From Bacteroidota bacterium (GTDB lineage Bacteria; Bacteroidota; Bacteroidia; Flavobacteriales; Weeksellaceae): DNA of 10,835 nucleotides. Of the stretch, positions 1 to 5,948 are shown in pieces. The notes under the pieces are model-generated. The model saw only the letters and a program-made list of their open reading frames with translations. It was not told the origin of the DNA and made no database searches. A program made the translations under genes and the position numbers. How positions within the stretch are numbered: position 1 is the first letter of the stretch; each line of letters opens with the position of its first letter. The stretch is from positions 1 to 10,835 of the forward strand of contig JAFDZJ010000356.1 in assembly GCA_018266965.1 (NCBI GenBank), written 5' to 3'.

Positions 1-390
1 ATTGGTAAAACCCATTGGTCCTTCTATTTGGTGTATGTTATTTTCTTTTGCATATTGTATTGCAATATCAATTAGCATTTTGGAAACTTTTTGGTCATCG
101 ATAAAATCCAGCCACCCAAACCTTACTTTATTTACTCCTAATTCTTGGGATTCTTTGTGATTGATGATTACGGCAATCCTTCCAACAATTTCATTTTTGC
201 GTTTGACTACGAATAGTTGAAATTCCGAATACTCAAGTGCCGGATTCTCGTTGGTGTCCCAAATATTTTTTTCATCGGAAATCAATGGTGGAACATAGTT
301 GGGATTACCTTTGTACAACCTCATCGGAAATTGTATGAAGTCCATCAAATCTTTTTTGTTTTCTACTTTTTGTATTTCTAAATCTTGCAT
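1..390 (-). CDS. YghO-like GNAT N-acetyltransferase domain protein, N-terminal part (cut by window edge)
   Basis: This is the first 130 codons of a gene that runs off the left edge. The ATG is at 390 and the frame is open to base 1. The visible protein has a basic stretch followed by NPNYVPPL (residues 29-36), then VGRIAVIINH (69-78), a FGWLDFIDD segment (91-99) and EGPMGFTN (123-130). These resemble the large YghO-like family of GNAT-fold proteins, roughly 370 residues long, found in Bacteroidota and proteobacteria; the substrate of that family is not known. The VGRIAVIIN strand and the following aromatic segment fit the N-terminal half of a GNAT fold. The gene is divergent from the zinc peptidase to its right, with 93 bases between the two starts, and a -7 promoter element lies 17 bases upstream of its ATG. 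Assignment is by remembered family motifs; the acetyl-CoA binding half is outside the window. Confidence 0.75.
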   Translation of the reverse strand, partial: MQDLEIQKVENKKDLMDFIQFPMRLYKGNPNYVPPLISDEKNIWDTNENPALEYSEFQLFVVKRKNEIVGRIAVIINHKESQELGVNKVRFGWLDFIDDQKVSKMLIDIAIQYAKENNIHQIEGPMGFTN

Positions 391-406
391 TGCCAAATTA
401 TTATCA

Positions 407-414
407 CAAATATA
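407..414 (-). promoter_or_regulatory. -7 promoter element for the GNAT gene
   Basis: The minus strand reads TATATTTG from 414 to 407, a perfect match to the Bacteroidota -7 consensus TAnnTTTG, and lies 17 bases upstream of the GNAT start codon. No convincing TTG-type -33 element is visible at the usual distance, so the promoter is either weak or needs help. The divergent peptidase gene may use CATCTTTG at 435-442 on the plus strand, a match of 7 of 8 bases. Confidence 0.45.
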
Positions 415-483
415 AACATTAAAATAATTTTTTCCATCTTTGGCATGTTTTTTACATTAATAAAAAGTTAAAAATTCAATAAA

Positions 484-1173
484 ATGGGAAGTTATTATTT
501 AGTAATTGGTATTGTATTCTTAGCGAGTATGTATATCCAACACAAATTAAAATCCAAATTCGAGTATTATTCCAAACTCAATTTACGAAACGGAATGTCT
601 GGAAAAGAAATTGCAGAAAAAATGTTGCGAGACAATGGCATCAATGATGTACAAGTAATTTCTGTGCCTGGTCAATTGACCGATCACTACAACCCTGCCA
701 ACAAAACCGTGAACTTGTCCGAAGGCGTATATATGGAAAGAAATGCCGCTGCTGCAGCTGTTGCAGCCCACGAGTGTGGACATGCTGTACAACACAAGGT
801 AGGCTACTCCATGTTGGAATTTCGTTCGAAAATGGTTCCTGCTGTTAATATAGCATCTAATCTTATGCAATGGATACTGATGGGTGGAATTGCAGTAATG
901 GCAATGAGTGGCAACAAAACCGTCCTAGCAATTGGAGTTGTATTGTTTGCTGTAACTACTCTATTTGCTTTTGTAACACTTCCTGTGGAATACGATGCCA
1001 GTAACAGAGCGTTGGCGTGGTTGGAAAACTCCGGTACTGTAAGTAGGGAAGAACAAGATGGTGCAAAAGATGCTCTGAAATGGGCAGCCAGAACTTATGT
1101 CGTTGCTGCTTTGGGTTCTTTGGCTCAACTTATATATTTCGCATCGATGTTGATGGGTAACAGGAGAGATTAA
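484..1173 (+). CDS. YugP-type membrane zinc metallopeptidase
   Basis: A 229-residue membrane protein of the neutral zinc metallopeptidase family typified by Bacillus YugP (Pfam zn-peptidase_2). The zinc-binding motif HECGH is at residues 96-100, inside the typical AAxHExGHAxQH context. A conserved LPVEYDASNRA segment (166-176) probably supplies the remaining zinc ligand, as in other HExxH peptidases with a downstream acidic residue. Hydrophobic segments at about 4-17, 126-141, 146-165 and 204-224 suggest a membrane-anchored enzyme. The length of about 230 residues is normal for the family. The natural substrate is not established. The start at 484 is preceded only by A-rich sequence, as is common in this phylum. 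The gene converges on the YigZ-like gene and the two stop codons share the bases TTAA. Confidence 0.9.
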   Translation: MGSYYLVIGIVFLASMYIQHKLKSKFEYYSKLNLRNGMSGKEIAEKMLRDNGINDVQVISVPGQLTDHYNPANKTVNLSEGVYMERNAAAAAVAAHECGHAVQHKVGYSMLEFRSKMVPAVNIASNLMQWILMGGIAVMAMSGNKTVLAIGVVLFAVTTLFAFVTLPVEYDASNRALAWLENSGTVSREEQDGAKDALKWAARTYVVAALGSLAQLIYFASMLMGNRRD

Positions 1174-1775
1174 TCCAAAAATTGGAATTCTATATTTTGC
1201 ATCTCTGAAAGTTTTTCGGAGATGCTTTCTTTTTTTATCATTTTAAATGATGTAACAATACTGCATTTTTCTTCTGTGTTAAATTCCAGTATTTGTGCTT
1301 CATTTTTATTGAGAAAAGTGAAAATTGTATTTTGTTGATGGTAATCAAATATTATTTTCAACTTTCCTTCTAATTCTTTGGTAATAATTTCTGCTGACTC
1401 CAAAGTCATTTTAGCCGACTCTTTATAAGTTTTTACCAATCCGGAAACGCCTAATTTTGTACCACCATAATACCTAACAACAGCAACCAAAACATTGGTA
1501 ACTTCATGAGCCAACAATTGATTGTATATTGGCAAACCTGCACTTCCGGAAGGTTCTCCATCGTCATTTGCTCTATGAATTTCTCCTTGCAATCCGACTC
1601 TATAAGCATAGCAAATATGCGTGGCTTTCGGATGGAGTTCCCAAAGTTGGGTCAAGTATTTTTTCGCATCTCCCTCCTGTTGTAACGGATAAGCAAAACC
1701 AATAAATTTACTACCTTTTTCCCTTAAAAGTATATCTTCCACAGGAAGTTTGATGGTGGAATATTCGAATTTCAT
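1170..1775 (-). CDS. YigZ/IMPACT family protein (UPF0029)
   Basis: A 201-residue protein of the YigZ/IMPACT family. The N-terminal half carries the family hallmarks KGSKFIGFAYP (residues 20-30), THICYAYRVG (52-61), RANDDGEPSGSAGLPI (68-83) and VVRYYGGTKLGVSGLVKTY (99-117). The remaining C-terminal part corresponds to the small DUF1949-type ferredoxin-like domain. Family length is about 200 residues, so the gene is intact. Bacterial YigZ has no firm biochemical role; its eukaryotic relative IMPACT regulates the kinase GCN2 through a separate N-terminal domain that is absent here, so that function should not be transferred. The gene lies 48 bases downstream of rluF on the same strand and could be cotranscribed with it. 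No strong promoter of its own was found in the gap; TTTATTTG at 1788-1781 on the minus strand is only a partial match. Confidence 0.9.
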   Translation of the reverse strand: MKFEYSTIKLPVEDILLREKGSKFIGFAYPLQQEGDAKKYLTQLWELHPKATHICYAYRVGLQGEIHRANDDGEPSGSAGLPIYNQLLAHEVTNVLVAVVRYYGGTKLGVSGLVKTYKESAKMTLESAEIITKELEGKLKIIFDYHQQNTIFTFLNKNEAQILEFNTEEKCSIVTSFKMIKKESISEKLSEMQNIEFQFLD

Positions 1776-1823
1776 CTGGACAAATAAAAATTTTAGAAGA
1801 ACTTGGTTTGCTGATTAGTAAAT

Positions 1824-2555
1824 TTACCAACTAGCTTCTTCTGTTTTGCTGGAATAACCAATAGAATCATTGAGCGTATTCAGTTCTTCGGGGGTTAATT
1901 CTCTGTATTTTCCATAAGGAATATCCAACCGAATATTCATTATCCTAATTCTTTTTAGTTTCTTTACTTCATAGCCCAAATATTCGCACATTCTGCGGAT
2001 TTGCCTGTTCAGACCTTGGGTTAGTATGATACTGAAAACTCTTTCGGATAGCTTCTCTACTTTGCATTTTTTGGTCATGGTGTCCAAAATAGGGATACCT
2101 CCGGACATTTTTTTTAGGAATTGTGGACTGATTGGCTTGTCCACTGTAACAATATACTCTTTTTCGTGATTGTTTTTTGCTCTCAATATTTTATTTACAA
2201 TATCCCCGTCATTGGTCATGATGATAAGTCCTTCACTTGCCTTGTCCAACCTGCCAACTGGGAAAATCCTTTTGGGATATTTCATATAATCAACGATATT
2301 ATTTCGGGTAGTAGTATTGGTAGTACATTCTATCCCAACTGGTTTGTGCAAAGCGAGATACACAAAAGATTCCTGTTGCTTTGTAATAATTTTACCATTG
2401 ACGGTTACTATATCTCCTACACTTATTTTAGTTCCCATTTCGGGAATTTTACCATTAACCAAAACTTGTTGAGCATCAATCAAACGGTCGGCTTCCCTTC
2501 TGGAACAAAATCCCGATTCGCTAAGGTATTTATTAATTCGGACAGACTCTTCCAT
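1824..2555 (-). CDS. rluF: 23S rRNA pseudouridine synthase RluF
   Basis: A 243-residue pseudouridine synthase of the RsuA/RluB/E/F group. RluF of Escherichia coli isomerises U2604 (and to a lesser degree U2605) of 23S rRNA. An S4 RNA-binding domain is at the N terminus (RINKYLSESGFCSRREADRL, residues 6-25). The catalytic motif GRLDKASEGLIIMTNDG (101-117) has the catalytic aspartate at D104. The later blocks NKILRAKNNHEKEY (121-134), TKKCKV (161-166) and GLNRQIRRMCEYLGYEVKKL (181-200) are very close to E. coli RluF, including the ILRAxNxHEKEYxVTVDKPI stretch that separates RluF from RsuA and RluB. The gene is divergent from the DUF2062 gene, and a -7 element lies 17 bases upstream of the ATG. 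The target uridine in this organism is inferred from the family. Confidence 0.92.
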   Translation of the reverse strand: MEESVRINKYLSESGFCSRREADRLIDAQQVLVNGKIPEMGTKISVGDIVTVNGKIITKQQESFVYLALHKPVGIECTTNTTTRNNIVDYMKYPKRIFPVGRLDKASEGLIIMTNDGDIVNKILRAKNNHEKEYIVTVDKPISPQFLKKMSGGIPILDTMTKKCKVEKLSERVFSIILTQGLNRQIRRMCEYLGYEVKKLKRIRIMNIRLDIPYGKYRELTPEELNTLNDSIGYSSKTEEASW

Positions 2556-2572
2556 ATCAAAATGTATGTTTG

Positions 2573-2580
2573 CAAAATTA
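2573..2580 (-). promoter_or_regulatory. -7 promoter element for rluF
   Basis: The minus strand reads TAATTTTG from 2580 to 2573, a full match to TAnnTTTG, ending 17 bases before the rluF ATG. The same eight bases occur upstream of norC. No TTG-type -33 element is seen at the usual spacing. On the other strand the DUF2062 gene has only GAATTTTG at 2639-2646, one base off the consensus. Confidence 0.4.
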
Positions 2581-2663
2581 AAGAAATTTTTTGATTGTAC
2601 TCTTTTAGGATAATGATGGACAACTTCTCTTGCATTTAGAATTTTGAGTTAATTTTAATTGAG

Positions 2664-3194
2664 ATGATTTTTTTTGATAACTTTAATTTGAAAACTATAT
2701 TTTTGCCAATTCAAAATAGAGCTATTAAAAAAATACTTCTACAACCAAAGATTTTGTATCGATATTTCCGCCAAAAAGGTTGGAGAAGATTTTTTGTAGA
2801 AAATATTTTGGAATCGAAAGGCAGTAACAAGAACAAGGCTTTGTCTATTTCATTAGGATTACTGATTGGGGTAACTCCATTTTATGGTTTTCATGCTTTT
2901 ATTGTATTTTTTTTAGCAAGTATCTTTCGGCTAAACAAGGTTATCTCATTTCTATTCACTAGGATTTCCATTCCGCCACTATTTCCTTTTGTAGTAGCAA
3001 CCGCATTGTCTATTGGTTCTCCTTTTGTAAATAGCCCAACCACTATTACTGCGGAGCAATTTTCTTTTTCTTTTTTCAAAAACCATTTCTACCAATACAT
3101 TATTGGTACTACGATTTTAGGGATTAGTCTATCAATCTGTGGGGGAGGTTTGGCTTTTTTACTTTTAGAAATTAGATCACGAAAAAAAGTTTAG
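2664..3194 (+). CDS. DUF2062 family membrane protein
   Basis: A 176-residue membrane protein. The first 55 residues are basic and probably cytoplasmic. The segment from about residue 56 to 115 (ALSISLGLLIGVTPFYGFHA, then LNKVISFLFTRISIPPLFPF) follows the DUF2062 pattern of a glycine-rich hydrophobic helix with TPxxGxH, an RLN turn and a helix with a proline-rich IPPLFPF end. A final hydrophobic segment is at about 143-168. In Bacteroidota, DUF2062 domains occur alone or fused to glycosyltransferases; here the domain stands alone. Its biochemical function is unknown, and a role in the cell envelope is only a guess. The gene converges on the amidinotransferase-fold gene with 24 bases between the stops; that gap is AT-rich and shows no clear terminator. 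Confidence 0.8.
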   Translation: MIFFDNFNLKTIFLPIQNRAIKKILLQPKILYRYFRQKGWRRFFVENILESKGSNKNKALSISLGLLIGVTPFYGFHAFIVFFLASIFRLNKVISFLFTRISIPPLFPFVVATALSIGSPFVNSPTTITAEQFSFSFFKNHFYQYIIGTTILGISLSICGGGLAFLLLEIRSRKKV

Positions 3195-3218
3195 TATCCG
3201 TTTTTCTATTAAAAAAAA

Positions 3219-4133
3219 CTACTCTCTTACCAATGGCATGGTAGAACATCTTAACAATCCTCCCATTTTGGATATTTCTCGATAAGGAATTTCTTCTATG
3301 GTAAAATTCCACTCATTCTTTAAAAAATCATTCATACGGGTAAAGGATTTGTCCGAAACAATCACTTCTGGAGAAATTGAAAAAATATTAGGATTCATTT
3401 CGAACATTTCCTCGTCGTTGATATGAAAACAATTTTCTTCTCCAAAGATATCCAAAATCAATCGGTAATCACTTTCATCTACAAACCCATTTTTATAGAT
3501 AATACATTTGTCTTTTCCAATAGGGTTGAAGGTGCAATCCAAATGCAAAACACCTTTGTAAGGCACTCTGTCATCTTTTTTCAAATCCAAATCGATAATT
3601 CTTTTTTTTGGGAAATATTCTTTTAAGATATCAATGGCGTATTCGTTGGTTCTGGCGGTTTTATAAGTTCTATAATCTTCGGAGAAACAAGTGCCTATAA
3701 AAATAAAATCGTCCCAAACGATTACATCTCCTCCTTCGATATGTGCAGTTTCGGGTAGGTTAATGATTTTTCTCCACTCTACTTTTTCGAAAATATTTTG
3801 GTAGGCTTCTTGTTCATCGGAACGGTCTTTTATAACATTTGAAATTATCATTTTGTCATCAATCACAAAAGCTACATCTCTTGCAAAAACTTGGTTATAA
3901 TCCTGTATGATTGATGGTCGTAAGACTTCTACCCCATATTTTTTCAAAACAGATTCGAAAGCATCCATTTCTGCAACAATATCTATTTCCGTAGGATAGC
4001 TGTCATGAGCTATTGTATGATAGGATTTGGCATCATAGCTTTCTTCCAGTGTTGGATTGGGTCCCATAGATTTGGGTTGTCCTAGCACAACAGATTTCAG
4101 CTTTCCTGTTTCGTTTGTTATATTTAGTTTCAT
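3219..4133 (-). CDS. DDAH/arginine deiminase superfamily amidinohydrolase
   Basis: A 304-residue enzyme of the guanidine-modifying superfamily that includes dimethylarginine dimethylaminohydrolase, arginine deiminase and amidinotransferases. The catalytic set is present: FARD (residues 83-86), EGGD (133-136) with the substrate-binding acid, the histidine in HLDCTF at H197, and the nucleophile C296 in GGLLRCSTMPLVR near the C terminus. Known members hydrolyse or transfer the amidino carbon of arginine or methylated arginine through a covalent Cys adduct. The short length and lack of extra domains fit the DDAH-like subfamily common in flavobacteria better than arginine deiminase proper (about 400 residues). 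No signal peptide is seen, so it is cytoplasmic. It has its own promoter and a dyad in the leader. The exact substrate cannot be read from the sequence; a DDAH activity would spare arginine, an arginine deiminase activity would yield citrulline and ammonia. Confidence 0.85.
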   Translation of the reverse strand: MKLNITNETGKLKSVVLGQPKSMGPNPTLEESYDAKSYHTIAHDSYPTEIDIVAEMDAFESVLKKYGVEVLRPSIIQDYNQVFARDVAFVIDDKMIISNVIKDRSDEQEAYQNIFEKVEWRKIINLPETAHIEGGDVIVWDDFIFIGTCFSEDYRTYKTARTNEYAIDILKEYFPKKRIIDLDLKKDDRVPYKGVLHLDCTFNPIGKDKCIIYKNGFVDESDYRLILDIFGEENCFHINDEEMFEMNPNIFSISPEVIVSDKSFTRMNDFLKNEWNFTIEEIPYREISKMGGLLRCSTMPLVRE

Positions 4134-4153
4134 GGTAATTGATATTCATTTGG

Positions 4154-4171
4154 TGTGAAGTACATTTCACA
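4154..4171. promoter_or_regulatory. Inverted repeat TGTGAA-N6-TTCACA in the leader of the amidinohydrolase gene
   Basis: A perfect 18-base dyad with 6-base arms (TGTGAA at 4154-4159 and TTCACA at 4166-4171) lies 21 bases upstream of the ATG. It covers the transcript start expected from the promoter at 4178-4207. The half-site is like that of Crp-type regulators, but the spacing (TGTGA-N8-TCACA) is two bases longer than the classical N6, so the cognate regulator is unclear. A site here would most simply act as a repressor operator. As RNA it would form a 6-bp hairpin. Confidence 0.4.
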
Positions 4172-4177
4172 ATTCAA

Positions 4178-4207
4178 CAAATATAAAGAAAGTCATGATA
4201 CAACAAA
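4178..4207 (-). promoter_or_regulatory. Promoter of the amidinohydrolase gene (TTTG-N18-TATATTTG)
   Basis: On the minus strand, TTTG at 4207-4204 is followed after 18 bases by TATATTTG at 4185-4178. Both elements and the spacing match the Bacteroidota housekeeping sigma consensus (TTTG, then TAnnTTTG 17 to 20 bases later). The expected transcript start is near 4171, giving a leader of about 40 bases. This is the best complete promoter in the window. Confidence 0.6.
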
Positions 4208-4245
4208 AATAATCAACTCAAAAAAAACACGAATGTTGTTATTAA

Positions 4246-4273
4246 AATTGCAAATTCATTTCTTATTGCAATT
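4246..4273 (-). terminator. Possible weak terminator after the duplicated-domain protein gene
   Basis: Arms AATTGCAA (4246-4253) and TTGCAATT (4266-4273) enclose 12 bases and lie 28 bases past the stop codon of the secreted protein gene. On the minus strand the stem is followed by TTTAATAAC, a short T-rich run. The stem is AT-rich and the loop is long, so termination would be weak. Confidence 0.3.
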
Positions 4274-4300
4274 CAATAGCAAATAATATGGAATTGGTCA

Positions 4301-5047
4301 TTACTTTTGCAAAGTAGCAGAATGAGGCACAAATTCTGAAAAGGAAGTTTGCCTAAATACAATATTTTTCCCATCGTATTGCAACTCTCCATCAGCCAGA
4401 GTGTTTCCTTTTTGATCTCGAAATCGGATATAGGCAATTCCCTTTTTCACATAACCATTCACAGACATCAAACCAGAATTGGAACCATCTGAAAATTTGC
4501 TGTACCTAGAAACTCCTTCTATTTTGATACCTTTTTGAACAATTTCCAAATCGAATTTTCCTTTTGCTGCAACATCTTCTTTATTGGTACATTTTACAGT
4601 AAAATTATTATTGAAATTTTTAACAACAGGTGCTGGTTTGGTTGGTTGTTGATTGAATATTGGAGCATAGAGATAGGCAATTTTGGGCAATTGGTCCGAA
4701 TTTGTTTTTTGGTTAAATTTCACAGTATTATCATCGGTGTAGTAAAGAGTTCCGTTGGCTAACGCTCTTCCTTTTTGGTCATAAAAACTGATATATGCAA
4801 TTTTGTTTTTCACATAGCCATCAACAGAAAGCACACCTGTATCCAACTGTCCATTGTTGGTTGCATAATTTGCAGTTCCCATGAGTTTGGACTTGTTTTG
4901 TGTAAGGTCAATCTTAATTATTCCCATAGCTTTCACATCTCCTTCGCTACTGAAATTGATATTAAAATCTCTGTTTTGTGCTTGTAATCCTAAAAAATTA
5001 ATTAATGATAATAGTAAAATTCCTTTTGATGTGTTAATGATTTTCAT
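4301..5047 (-). CDS. Secreted protein with two copies of an unnamed ~100-residue domain
   Basis: I do not recognise the family. The protein is 248 residues. The first 23 or so form a typical signal peptide (MKIINTSKGILLLSLINFLG then LQAQ), which fixes the start at 5047; an in-frame ATG 45 bases further upstream would place non-signal residues before it. The mature part is two tandem homologous domains at about 28-127 and 147-246, joined by a proline-rich linker (134-142). In the best-conserved stretch, residues 73-99 and 194-220 are identical at 18 of 27 positions, sharing SVxGYVK, IAYIxF and DQKG. The alternating hydrophobic pattern suggests beta strands. No catalytic motif, lipobox or type IX secretion signal is visible, so it is probably periplasmic or exported to the outer membrane side. 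It sits 66 bases downstream of norF on the same strand but has a plausible promoter, so a role with the nor genes is unproven. Confidence 0.75.
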   Translation of the reverse strand: MKIINTSKGILLLSLINFLGLQAQNRDFNINFSSEGDVKAMGIIKIDLTQNKSKLMGTANYATNNGQLDTGVLSVDGYVKNKIAYISFYDQKGRALANGTLYYTDDNTVKFNQKTNSDQLPKIAYLYAPIFNQQPTKPAPVVKNFNNNFTVKCTNKEDVAAKGKFDLEIVQKGIKIEGVSRYSKFSDGSNSGLMSVNGYVKKGIAYIRFRDQKGNTLADGELQYDGKNIVFRQTSFSEFVPHSATLQK

Positions 5048-5064
5048 AGTGTTTATATTTTTCG

Positions 5065-5093
5065 TAAAGTTATAAAAAATATGGGAAATCAAA
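5065..5093 (-). promoter_or_regulatory. Probable promoter of the duplicated-domain protein gene
   Basis: On the minus strand, TTTG at 5093-5090 is followed after 17 bases by TAACTTTA at 5072-5065, one base off the TAnnTTTG consensus. It ends 17 bases before the chosen ATG at 5047. It overlaps the upstream in-frame ATG at 5092, which further argues against that start. Confidence 0.4.
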
Positions 5094-5113
5094 TTTGTAT
5101 TAAATTATAAAAT

Positions 5114-5353
5114 TTAAAGAAAAACAAAAAACACGGAAGACAAAATAATAATGTAAAAAACCAATAAAAACTTCCAAAAAAAATGAGCTTTCTTTATTTC
5201 CATAAATTGAAAAGCAACCAATAAAAATTTGATTATTGAGAATATTACAATTGACACAACAATTGTTTTGGAAAGTGGTAAAGCAGATAAAAACGCTCCA
5301 ATAATTGTGAAAAGTATAAGAATAGAAAAGGTGATGAATGATTTTTCTTTCAT
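5114..5353 (-). CDS. norF: NorF-like small membrane protein (oxidase subunit IV type)
   Basis: A 79-residue protein with three hydrophobic segments at about 5-25, 29-50 and 58-78, the layout of prokaryotic cytochrome c oxidase subunit IV (COX4_pro) and NorF proteins. The middle segment ends VAFQFMEIKKAHFFWK (46-61), comparable to the FMHLK-type end of helix two in that family. The start at 5353 is chosen because it lies 4 bases after the norE stop codon. A longer reading from an ATG at 5473 would overlap norE by 116 bases and add no recognisable domain. NorF is an accessory protein of nitric oxide reductase clusters whose exact role is not settled. The assignment rests mainly on size, topology and position after norE. 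Confidence 0.7.
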   Translation of the reverse strand: MKEKSFITFSILILFTIIGAFLSALPLSKTIVVSIVIFSIIKFLLVAFQFMEIKKAHFFWKFLLVFYIIILSSVFFVFL

Positions 5354-5357
5354 GGCT

Positions 5358-5927
5358 TTAAAATAAAAGATAAAGAATAGGAAATAACAACAACCAAATA
5401 AGGTCGCACATATGCCAAAAAGCAGTACCAGCCTCCAAATCTTCCAAGGAAGCGTGATTTCGTTTTTTGACAATGGTGTTTCTCATCAGCAATAAAATAA
5501 TTACTCCTACCAGTACATGCAACCAATGAAAGCCGGTAAGCAACCAATAATTCATAAAAAAAGGGCTATGATTCATGGTAAGTCCAGCCTCAATCTTTTG
5601 ATAATACTCCACTAATTTTAGTAAAAGAAAACCTACACCAGAAAAACTTGCCCCTAATAAAAATTTTGAAGTTTTTTCAAATGATTTTTCTTTAAAACAT
5701 TGCACTGCTTTGGCGGCAAAATAACCACCTGTAAGCAACAATATCGTATTGATGGTCGCTATCGGCTTGTTGAGTAATTGGCTTTCTTGGTGGTAGATCG
5801 ACCTGTCCAAAGAACCGTAATAAACCAATCCGGCAATCGCCATTCCGAAAGTAATAAGTTCTACAAAGATGACTATCCAGATGAGTATTCCACCAGGAGG
5901 GTAAAATATAGATTTGGTATTGTTCAT
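5358..5927 (-). CDS. norE: NorE, cytochrome c oxidase subunit III-like protein
   Basis: A 189-residue membrane protein of the heme-copper oxidase subunit III family, in the short five-helix form typical of NorE. Signature positions are a YPPGGILIWIVIFVELITF start (residues 9-27, with E23), KLVEYYQK (104-111) in the middle, LLTGFHWLHVLVG (129-141) with H134 and H137, and near the end LEDLEAGTAFWHMCDLIWLL (161-180) with the WHxxDxxW motif of subunit III. Subunit III does not bind redox cofactors. NorE is needed for full NO reductase activity in some denitrifiers but is not part of the purified NorCB complex. The gene starts 21 bases after the norD stop, and norF follows 4 bases after its own stop, so the pair is translationally close. 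Confidence 0.85.
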   Translation of the reverse strand: MNNTKSIFYPPGGILIWIVIFVELITFGMAIAGLVYYGSLDRSIYHQESQLLNKPIATINTILLLTGGYFAAKAVQCFKEKSFEKTSKFLLGASFSGVGFLLLKLVEYYQKIEAGLTMNHSPFFMNYWLLTGFHWLHVLVGVIILLLMRNTIVKKRNHASLEDLEAGTAFWHMCDLIWLLLFPILYLLF

Positions 5928-5948
5928 GGTTTAAAAAAAACTATTTGA

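Noticed and set aside
583..870. Open frame of 95 codons antisense to the zinc peptidase gene
   Set aside because: It lies fully inside a conserved gene and encodes no recognisable motif.
1819..1828. Palindrome GTAAATTTAC at the end of rluF
   Set aside because: It overlaps the stop codon, is only 10 bases of AT-rich sequence, and lacks a T-run or conserved flank, so chance is sufficient.
2121..2594. Open frame of 157 codons on the plus strand opposite rluF
   Set aside because: It is antisense to a strongly conserved gene, has no recognisable domain, and such open frames are expected opposite AT-rich genes.
3195..3218. Possible terminator between the convergent DUF2062 and amidinohydrolase genes
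   Set aside because: Only runs of A and T with very short complementary pieces are present; no stable stem can be drawn.
5048..5092. Upstream ATG for the duplicated-domain secreted protein (15 extra residues)
   Set aside because: It would put charged, non-signal residues before a well-formed signal peptide, and its ATG lies within the probable promoter.
5354..5473. Longer start for the NorF-like protein, adding 40 residues at the front
   Set aside because: It would overlap norE by 116 bases in another frame. The ATG at 5353, 4 bases after the norE stop, gives the normal family length and topology.
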